In this document: positions 1-4,387 of the stretch, piece after piece
Layout of the letters: each line of letters opens with the position of its first letter
Numbering within the stretch: the stretch's first letter is position 1
DNA from: CAZXCQ01 sp964639275
Lineage (GTDB): Bacteria > Desulfobacterota > DSM-4660 > Desulfatiglandales > Desulfatiglandaceae
Reading direction: 5' to 3'
Assembly (NCBI GenBank): GCA_964639275.1
Contig: CAZXCQ010000342.1
Location: 1-5,727, forward strand
DNA: 5,727 bases
Notes under the pieces: model-generated
Seen by the model: the letters and a program-made list of their open reading frames with translations, nothing else
Database searches by the model: none
Told to the model about the DNA's origin: nothing
Translations under genes and position numbers: made by a program

Positions 1-823
1 GGTTGACTGTCACATGATCCCGCCAGTCCAGTTCAAGACTCGAAAACACCGCATCGACAAAATCCTCAAGTCTGTTTGTCTCGCCGGTGGCGATTACATA
101 ATCGTCCGGGGCATCCTGCTGGAGCATGAGCCACATGGCCTCAACATATTCCGGTGCCCATCCCCAATCGCGCTGAACAGCCATATCACCCAGCTCAAGT
201 CTATCTTTGCTCCCTTCTGCAATACGACTGGCCGTACTAACGATCTTCTTTGTTACGAACCGCTCCGGCCTCAAAGGCGATTCATGGTTGAAGAGAAGAC
301 CGGAGCAGGCAAAAAGCCCGTAGGCCTCCCGGTAGTTGGCAACCTGCCAGTAGGCCGCTGCCTTGGCAACGGCGTAAGGGCTTCGGGGGTGAAATGGGGT
401 GGTTTCATCGGCAGGATGACCCTCGGTATTGCCAAAACATTCGCTCGACCCGGCGTTGTAAATATGTACGGGTCTCTCCAGAAACCGTACGGCCTCCAGA
501 AGGTTTAGGGTGACGATGCTGATGCTCTCAAATGATTCAACCGGCTGATCAAAAGAAAGCCCCACCGAGGTCTGACCCGCCAGATTGTAGATTTCATCGG
601 GCCGGGCCCTTTTGAGGACCTGAAGCACGCTCCGGAAATCGTTGAGTGAGACCGACTCCACCTCAACCCGGTCGCGTATTCCCAACCGAACCAGATTGAT
701 AAACGAAGATATTTGGGCGTCGCGAGAGGTCCCCAGGACCCTATATCCCTTTCCCAGGAGAAATCTGGCCAGGTACGCCCCATCCTGGCCCGAGATCCCA
801 AAAATAAGTGCCGTCTTCACCAT
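1..823 (-). CDS. gmd: GDP-mannose 4,6-dehydratase, 3' end cut off by the window edge
   Basis: Cytoplasmic short-chain dehydrogenase/reductase that converts GDP-D-mannose to GDP-4-keto-6-deoxy-D-mannose, the precursor of GDP-fucose, GDP-D-rhamnose and related sugars. Reading from ATG at 823 gives 274 codons with no stop before the edge. The N-terminal Rossmann motif is G9-ISG-QDG15, in the GMD-typical context GISGQDGAYL. The active site matches E. coli GMD with a constant offset of 6: S126 for T132, E128 for E134, and Y150-AVA-K154 for Y156/K160. The family-diagnostic NHESPLRPERFVTKKI (residues 179-194) and QRDWGWAPEYVEAMWLML (217-234) are both present. The usual RR-SS cofactor-loop segment after the first beta-alpha unit is replaced by a shorter GTSRDAQISS, so this belongs to the compact GMD-like subgroup. 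A purine-rich GGAGGGAAGGGA lies upstream of the ATG, but a GAGGGG only one base away leaves the GTG at codon 2 as an alternative start. The family call is secure; the final sugar is not. Confidence 0.95.
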   Translation of the reverse strand, partial: MVKTALIFGISGQDGAYLARFLLGKGYRVLGTSRDAQISSFINLVRLGIRDRVEVESVSLNDFRSVLQVLKRARPDEIYNLAGQTSVGLSFDQPVESFESISIVTLNLLEAVRFLERPVHIYNAGSSECFGNTEGHPADETTPFHPRSPYAVAKAAAYWQVANYREAYGLFACSGLLFNHESPLRPERFVTKKIVSTASRIAEGSKDRLELGDMAVQRDWGWAPEYVEAMWLMLQQDAPDDYVIATGETNRLEDFVDAVFSSLELDWRDHVTVN

Positions 824-881
824 ACCCCTCTGTGTCCCTTCCCTCCTCTTTTGGTTCTGTGACCTTATGCGACCGCCTTGT

Positions 882-991
882 ACCACCCCGTATCAATTTA
901 GCCTTTTTGAAAATTCGCACTCGGAGAGGGCAATGGGGGTTCGGAATCCCCATTGCCCGGCTTTCACAAAGTTAAAGTGTTACACCACCCC
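882..991. repeat. 8-bp direct repeats (target-site duplication) around copy 1
   Basis: ACCACCCC at 882-889 and again at 984-991 directly abuts the 94-bp element on both sides. The match is perfect, 8 of 8, and its sequence is unrelated to the octamer flanking copy 2. That points to duplicated target DNA rather than part of the element. Confidence 0.75.
890..983. mobile_element. MITE-like palindromic element, copy 1 (94 bp)
   Basis: A 94-bp element between gmd and GT-A. It aligns without gaps to the element at 4274-4367, with 78 of 94 positions identical by hand count. The ends are imperfect inverted repeats: the left end reads GTATCAATTTAGC and the reverse complement of the right end reads GTAACACTTTAAC. 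The centre (928-958) is a palindrome with 15-base arms, GGGCAATGGGGGTTC and GAATCCCCATTGCCC, around one base; it is symmetric except for one G/T pair. The octamer ACCACCCC occurs immediately before (882-889) and immediately after (984-991), as expected of an 8-bp target-site duplication. It carries no gene of its own. On the transcript of the minus-strand genes it would form a strong hairpin, but no U-tract follows, so it is not a standard terminator. The mobile-element call rests on the shared boundaries and flanking repeats; which transposase moved it is unknown. Confidence 0.8.
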
Positions 992-1011
992 TCAGGGGCC
1001 CCCATTGAGCG

Positions 1012-2151
1012 CTATGTCCCGCGTAGGGCTCGTTCAAAGGCCTCAAACGTCTGCTCAGCCGTTTGACCCCAGGAGAATCTCGCAGCCTGGGCCAGACCTC
1101 TATCTACGAGCCTTTGTCTCAGTCCGGGATTCTCAACCAGATGGGTGAGTATCCCGGCAAGGTCGTCCGCATCCCGGGGACCATTCATATACATTGCGCC
1201 ATCCCCGGCAACCTCAGGCAGGCTGGCCTCCCGCGTGGTCACAACCGGACACCCGCACGCCATCGCCTCAAGGAGGGGCAGACCAAACCCCTCATAGCTG
1301 CTCGGAAGGACCATGGCCAGGGCACCTGAGTATAATCTGGCAAGGTCATCGTCGCTCACATAATCGAGAAAGATTACATTATCCCAATCGCCCTTTTTTG
1401 TCCATCCCTGCCAACCTGCAACGAGCAGTGGCATTTCGAGTCTAGCCCTCTTGAGGGCCTGGGGGATGACATCCAGATTCTTCCTCGGGTCGCCACTCCC
1501 CACAAAAAGGAAGTACCTCTCAGGCAACCCGCGAAAACTCAAAAGATCTTTGATCTCCCTGTCCGTTCTGGGGTGAAAAATACTCTGCTCATGAGCCTCA
1601 TGGGTAACCGTTATTTCATCGGTTGGGATTTCCAGACAAATTCCCATCTCCTCCTTTGAAAAATGCGATACGGTTAGGAAATGATTCACCCGCCTGCATC
1701 TCCTTTGGAGAAGAAGTCGATAATTAAGGACCCGTTCGCGGGGGTGGTGCTCGGGGAAACGGATGACGGAAAGGTCATGCAGGGTAAATACGGTCTTCAC
1801 GTGGCGCGGCACCGAGAATGGAAAAAAACCGGCCTCATGATACAGGTCATATTCCTTCGCCAGCCTTCGAAAAACCCACTCTCTCCTCGCATGAATCCCC
1901 AGGCGAATCAAAAGCGCGGGATACGCCGGCAATCTCCAGAAGAACTCAACCCGGTTGGACCAGCGATCGAGATCCTCCGGTCCGCTGGGCATTCCAGAAC
2001 TGACCCTTCTGCCATCAAAATATCCGATCTCCAGCCTGTCACCAAAACGACTCTCCAGTTCGCCATACAGGCACCTCATGTACCTCGAAATCCCTGTGTT
2101 GACATTCTTAAGGGGAATCGCGTTAACAATGACCTTTATCTTCATTGTCAT
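1012..2151 (-). CDS. GT4-family glycosyltransferase (GT-A)
   Basis: A 379-residue retaining glycosyltransferase of GT-B fold (CAZy GT4, Pfam Glycos_transf_1). It is expected to move a nucleotide-activated sugar onto a lipid-linked oligosaccharide at the cytoplasmic face of the inner membrane. The N-terminal acceptor domain opens with IKVIVNAIPLKNVNTGISRY, a glycine-containing loop typical of mannosyltransferase-like members, and contains FTLHDLSVIRFPE near residues 122-134. The C-terminal donor domain has the phosphate-binding FVGSGDPRKN (216-225; R223, K224) and the EX7E motif E287-GFGLPLL-E295, followed by AMACGCPVV. Length is normal and the protein looks intact. ATG at 2151 and ATG two codons later are both possible starts; only a weak GGA lies upstream. 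The gene follows the plus-strand toxin-antitoxin cassette and precedes gmd after a gap holding element copy 1. With gmd as neighbour, a GDP-mannose-derived donor is plausible, but donor and acceptor cannot be read from the sequence. Confidence 0.92.
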   Translation of the reverse strand: MTMKIKVIVNAIPLKNVNTGISRYMRCLYGELESRFGDRLEIGYFDGRRVSSGMPSGPEDLDRWSNRVEFFWRLPAYPALLIRLGIHARREWVFRRLAKEYDLYHEAGFFPFSVPRHVKTVFTLHDLSVIRFPEHHPRERVLNYRLLLQRRCRRVNHFLTVSHFSKEEMGICLEIPTDEITVTHEAHEQSIFHPRTDREIKDLLSFRGLPERYFLFVGSGDPRKNLDVIPQALKRARLEMPLLVAGWQGWTKKGDWDNVIFLDYVSDDDLARLYSGALAMVLPSSYEGFGLPLLEAMACGCPVVTTREASLPEVAGDGAMYMNGPRDADDLAGILTHLVENPGLRQRLVDRGLAQAARFSWGQTAEQTFEAFERALRGT

Positions 2152-2171
2152 TTTTTCCAGGGCGCCATAGA

Positions 2172-2186
2172 AATGTATTTTACATT
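2172..2186. promoter_or_regulatory. Perfect inverted repeat upstream of GT-A, possible operator
   Basis: AATGTA and TACATT form a perfect 6-bp inverted repeat separated by TTT. The site lies 20 bp upstream of the GT-A start codon on the minus strand and about 50 bp behind the toxin-antitoxin promoter on the plus strand. The geometry suits a dimeric regulator, but the arms are short and AT-rich, and no regulator gene is in view. It could equally be a small hairpin in the GT-A leader. Confidence 0.3.
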
Positions 2187-2232
2187 CCTTCCCAGAATGG
2201 AGTAACCCCGATTTGTTTCTTGGGAAAATCTC

Positions 2233-2261
2233 TTGACATTACGTACGCTGACAGCTATACT
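2233..2261 (+). promoter_or_regulatory. Sigma70-type promoter of the toxin-antitoxin cassette
   Basis: The -35 box TTGACA (2233-2238) is a perfect consensus. A 17-bp spacer follows, then the -10 box TATACT (2256-2261), one base off TATAAT. Transcription would start near 2268, leaving a leader of about 47 bases before the antitoxin ATG. Position and strand fit the cassette exactly, and strong autoregulated promoters are usual for type II modules. Confidence 0.85.
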
Positions 2262-2270
2262 ACCAGTACG
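2242..2270. promoter_or_regulatory. Candidate antitoxin operator overlapping the -10 box
   Basis: Several symmetric motifs crowd the promoter. CGTAC (2242-2246) and GTACG (2266-2270) are inverted arms straddling the -10 box, and GCTG-A-CAGC (2247-2255) is a perfect palindrome in the spacer. Phd/YefM antitoxins, with or without the toxin, repress their own promoters by binding short palindromes at such positions. That role here is inferred from placement and symmetry only. Confidence 0.45.
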
Positions 2271-2302
2271 CCTTTCAAACACTTACCACTGCCACCAGAA
2301 TT

Positions 2303-2307
2303 AGGAG
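2303..2307 (+). promoter_or_regulatory. Ribosome binding site of the antitoxin
   Basis: AGGAG lies 7 bases before the ATG at 2315. It is a far better match than anything in front of the toxin, consistent with the antitoxin being the more strongly translated partner. Confidence 0.8.
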
Positions 2308-2314
2308 AGTAACA

Positions 2315-2551
2315 ATGCCTTCGGAAATCACGGCGACTGAATTACGAAAGAATGTCTACAAACTTCTGGACCAGATACTCGAAAGCGGAGTACCTATAGA
2401 AGTTAAGCGCAAAGGCAAGCGCCTTATCATCATCCCCGCCAAGCCTGTGTCAAAGCTGGAACGGCTGGAAGAACATCCCGATTGCATTGTCGGAGAGCCC
2501 GGGGAACTCGTACACATTGATTGGTCTAACGAATGGACTCCCATCATATGA
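2315..2551 (+). CDS. Phd/YefM-family antitoxin
   Basis: A 78-residue antitoxin of a type II toxin-antitoxin pair. It should bind and neutralise the PIN toxin encoded immediately downstream and, as a complex, repress the shared promoter. Residues 5-41 (ITATELRKNVYKLLDQ through KRLIIIPA) match the Phd/YefM N-terminal fold: a strand, a helix with the ATELR signature, a GxPIEVKRKGK hairpin and a hydrophobic strand. The C-terminal part (about 42-78), acidic and tryptophan-containing (ending HIDWSNEWTPII), is the expected toxin-binding tail. The start is supported by the AGGAG site. Its TGA stop overlaps the toxin ATG (ATGA, 2548-2551), implying translational coupling. It lies on the strand opposite to the polysaccharide genes, so it is an independent cassette within the locus. 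Confidence 0.93.
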   Translation: MPSEITATELRKNVYKLLDQILESGVPIEVKRKGKRLIIIPAKPVSKLERLEEHPDCIVGEPGELVHIDWSNEWTPII

Positions 2552-2925
2552 TCTATCTGGATACCCATGTTGTCGTCTGGCTCTATGCCTCCAAACAAAA
2601 GGACTTGAGTGAACGCGCCTGTTGGCTCATCGAACGGGCGTCGCATGTTCTCATTTCGCCAATGGTTTTATTAGAACTGGACTTCCTCAATGAAATCGGG
2701 CGCACCACCGTTTCCTCAATGCCAATATACCACTACCTGGAAGGAAAAATCGGTTTAAAAACCTGCGCAAGGCCTTTTCTTGAAGTGATCCATCTGGCCT
2801 CAAATCAAATATGGACACGGGATCCATTTGACCGAATAATCACGGCCCAGGCGGCCGTTGGAGGCAATACCCTCATAACAAAAGATGACAGTATCCTTAC
2901 AAATTATCCACAGGCCGTCTGGTAA
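2548..2925 (+). CDS. PIN-domain ribonuclease toxin, VapC type
   Basis: A 125-residue PIN-domain toxin, predicted to be a Mg2+-dependent endoribonuclease acting on tRNA or other RNA when free of its antitoxin. The acidic metal-binding residues are all visible: D5 in MIYLDTH, the glutamate in VLLELDFL (around residue 47), the aspartates of WTRDPFDRIITAQA (around 93-96), and TKDD near residue 115. The protein ends with the family-typical NYPQAVW. An ATG 15 bases upstream (2533) is in frame, but the family normally begins at M-I-Y-L-D-T-H. ATG at 2548 also gives the classic 4-base ATGA overlap with the antitoxin, so it is preferred. No independent ribosome site is evident. The stop lies 25 bp from the convergent GT-B stop, with no obvious terminator between them. 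The Phd-like antitoxin with VapC-like toxin pairing is common. The gene appears full length with no missing catalytic residue. Confidence 0.93.
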   Translation: MIYLDTHVVVWLYASKQKDLSERACWLIERASHVLISPMVLLELDFLNEIGRTTVSSMPIYHYLEGKIGLKTCARPFLEVIHLASNQIWTRDPFDRIITAQAAVGGNTLITKDDSILTNYPQAVW

Positions 2926-2978
2926 CTGCCTCGACCCCTCCCTCATCCCGTCAACCGCCTTCGACCACCTCCCTCATC
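2924..2978. repeat. Imperfect tandem duplication at the convergent 3' ends
   Basis: The 24 bases at 2924-2947 and the 26 bases at 2953-2978 align at 23 identical columns, with one substitution and two single-base gaps. The second unit covers the last codons of GT-B and part of its stop; the first reaches into the toxin stop codon. The join between the two convergent genes therefore appears to contain a spare copy of the GT-B 3' end. Confidence 0.6.
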
Positions 2979-4162
2979 TTCTCTATAAAGACACCCTTAT
3001 CAAACCGCTTTGCCCGTTCCTCGCATGCCCCCCGCATCTTGAGTGCCCTTTGAGGCCTCATCCATTCCACCGCCTCGATGATATCCTCCGCGGTTGGCTC
3101 CGACCGTACCAACACCCCACAATCCGTCACCAGCAACCCTTTCCCGGCTTCTGAACCCTGCCATCCGCCTTCCGCCTTCCGCTCACCGTTTACCCCGTGA
3201 AATGCATTTCCTTTTCCTATTTGACCGGGACTCCCGGCTCCCGGCTCACTCTTCACCGTCTCAACTACTCCCCCCTCCTGCACACCAATCACCGGCTTCC
3301 CAGCGGCCATGGATTCCACAGGAGACAACCCAAAATCTTCATCCCTGGGGATGTAGATGCTGGCAATACATCTCCCCATCAGATCGGATAACCGCTCTTC
3401 ATCCACCCAACCCAGCAGCTGGATATTTCTTGCTCCCTCTGCAGCCTTCTTTATTTTCAGCGTCTCTGACCCGCCGGATACCACAACAAGGTTTTTCTCC
3501 GGCATCCTGAGAAATGCCCTGACGATCATATCCACCCTTTTAAGGGGGTCAAGCCTGGCCGTGGACAGATAAAAATCCCCCTCACCCAGAAACCGAAATC
3601 TCTCCGTCTCGCAGGGGGGATATACCACGTGGCTGTCATGTCTCAAGAATCTCCTGATTCGCTCCCTCACTGTTTTGGAAATCGTGATGATGATGTCCAT
3701 ATTCTGGGTCGCTCGCTCATAGGCAGGGAGATAAAAGCCCATAATCATCTTCAAAAAGGGTCTTTGCCAGGCAGGGATCTGCTGCACCATAAAGTCCTGC
3801 TGGTCATAAAGGAGTCTCGGCGGGGTAAGGCAGAAAAGGATCTTCTTCCCGGAGATTCTCTTGTGAGCGAGGGGGGAAAGCGACCCGCTGAATATGGCCC
3901 AGGGAACGGTCCTTTCTGGAAAATGGGCAAACGCCCACCAGAGCTGAAAGATCCTTGAAAACCCCAGCCACCGGGGTGAGTTTTCATATGCCCCAAGACT
4001 TCTGGCCTCTACATTGCCAAAGTATCCTTTGGGAAACGATCTCCTGTCCAGATGGCCGGTCCACAATTGGGCCTCAAAAGATTCTGCCAGGATCTTCGCC
4101 ACCCTCCCTCCCCCATCGGGAGCATTAAAAAAATCATGTAGAATTAGCGATCCTTCACTCAT
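2951..4162 (-). CDS. GT4-family glycosyltransferase (GT-B) with an in-frame repeat-derived insertion
   Basis: A 403-residue GT4 glycosyltransferase of GT-B fold, expected to add a sugar to the lipid-linked repeat unit at the cytoplasmic membrane. The N-terminus (LILHDFFNAPDGGGRVAKIL, 6-25) has the family's glycine-rich acceptor-side loop. CLTPPRLLYD (111-120) resembles the HTPPR-YLWD motif of WbaZ/mannosyltransferase-like members. The donor domain shows YLSTARLDPLKRVD (198-211; K208, R209 for phosphate binding), LLGWVDEERLSDL (249-261) and EX7E as E275-DFGLSPV-E283. After GGVVETV the usual short turn is replaced by about 41 glycine- and charge-rich residues (304-344) before TDCGVLV and PTAEDIIEAV resume the family pattern. 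Without it the protein would be about 362 residues, a normal length. The reading frame stays open, so the enzyme may be functional. The start at 4162 has a poor ribosome site, but an in-frame stop lies shortly upstream and the N-terminus fits the family. Confidence 0.9.
   Translation of the reverse strand: MSEGSLILHDFFNAPDGGGRVAKILAESFEAQLWTGHLDRRSFPKGYFGNVEARSLGAYENSPRWLGFSRIFQLWWAFAHFPERTVPWAIFSGSLSPLAHKRISGKKILFCLTPPRLLYDQQDFMVQQIPAWQRPFLKMIMGFYLPAYERATQNMDIIITISKTVRERIRRFLRHDSHVVYPPCETERFRFLGEGDFYLSTARLDPLKRVDMIVRAFLRMPEKNLVVVSGGSETLKIKKAAEGARNIQLLGWVDEERLSDLMGRCIASIYIPRDEDFGLSPVESMAAGKPVIGVQEGGVVETVKSEPGAGSPGQIGKGNAFHGVNGERKAEGGWQGSEAGKGLLVTDCGVLVRSEPTAEDIIEAVEWMRPQRALKMRGACEERAKRFDKGVFIEKMREVVEGG
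3131..3253 (-). repeat. Heptanucleotide and palindrome-rich insertion inside GT-B
   Basis: Read on the plus strand, 3160-3194 is five successive heptamers: GCCATCC, GCCTTCC, GCCTTCC, GCTCACC, GTTTACC. A second block has CTCCCGG twice (3231-3244) followed by the degenerate CTCACTC. Between them lie two perfect palindromes, GAAATGCATTTC (3199-3210) and CCGGGA-C-TCCCGG (3225-3237). The block coincides with the extra residues 304-344 of GT-B. The composition looks like intergenic tandem-repeat DNA captured in frame, rather than protein-coding sequence under normal constraint. Exact insertion boundaries are approximate. Confidence 0.65.
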
Positions 4163-4265
4163 AGCCGGTATACCGATTTTCCGTGATACTCACCCGGACC
4201 ACCCTAAAACACGCGCTTTCTGTTCGTAGGTTCATCAACCACTCAATCCTGAACCTGACAACCTC

Positions 4266-4375
4266 AGTAATCAGTATCAATTTAGCTTTCTTCAAAATTG
4301 GTATCAGGACAGGGCAATGGGGGTTCCGAATCCCCATTGCCCTGGTTTCAAAAAGCTAAAATGTTAGAGTGATCA
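4266..4375. repeat. 8-bp direct repeats (target-site duplication) around copy 2
   Basis: AGTAATCA at 4266-4273 and AGTGATCA at 4368-4375 match at 7 of 8 positions. They directly abut the 94-bp element at the same offset as the octamers of copy 1. One mismatch suggests an older insertion or a later point mutation. Confidence 0.6.
4274..4367. mobile_element. MITE-like palindromic element, copy 2 (94 bp)
   Basis: Second copy, in the same orientation as the one at 890-983, in the 225-bp gap between the flippase stop and the GT-B start. The outer arms pair better than in copy 1: TTTAGCTTT on the left and AAAGCTAAA on the right are perfect complements. The central palindrome (4312-4342) is identical to copy 1 except for its centre base, C here and G there. 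The arms extend two bases further as CAGGGC and GCCCTG. A 15-base unpaired stretch on the left side separates the outer and inner stems. The remaining ~110 bp of this gap, next to the GT-B start, shows no convincing promoter. Confidence 0.8.
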
Positions 4376-4387
4376 CAAAAAGACATC

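Noticed and set aside
14..508. Plus-strand open frame of 164 codons
   Set aside because: It lies entirely opposite gmd, whose minus-strand translation has clear GMD motifs throughout; the plus-strand product resembles nothing.
741..953. Minus-strand small frame beginning MGIPNPHCP, and its twin at 4155-4337 beginning MGIRNPHCP
   Set aside because: The similarity is explained by both frames starting in the palindromic core of the 94-bp element. The rest of each runs out of frame over gmd or into the GT-B start.
928..958. Palindromic core as a rho-independent terminator of GT-A
   Set aside because: The stem is strong, but no T-run follows it on either strand, and the same hairpin occurs in the second gap as part of a longer repeated element.
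991..1010. CTCAGGGGCC/TGAG symmetric stretch just past the GT-A stop
   Set aside because: The GGGGCCCC centre leaves no room for a loop and no T-run follows, so it is not a convincing terminator.
642..1148. Plus-strand open frame of 168 codons across the gmd/GT-A gap
   Set aside because: It overlaps the 5' end of gmd, element copy 1 and the 3' end of GT-A on the opposite strand, with no recognisable domain.
1681..2205. Plus-strand open frame of 174 codons
   Set aside because: Antisense to GT-A, which has full GT4 motifs; no domain or ribosome site supports it.
2533..2547. Upstream in-frame ATG for the toxin
   Set aside because: It would add five residues not typical of PIN toxins and lose the ATGA overlap; the ATG at 2548 fits the family N-terminus.
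3160..3253. Possible CRISPR-like array in GT-B
   Set aside because: Units are 7 bp, contiguous and degenerate, with no unique spacers.
3094..3510. Plus-strand proline- and serine-rich frame of 138 codons
   Set aside because: Antisense to the GT-B donor domain, including the EX7E region; the odd composition reflects the repeat DNA there.
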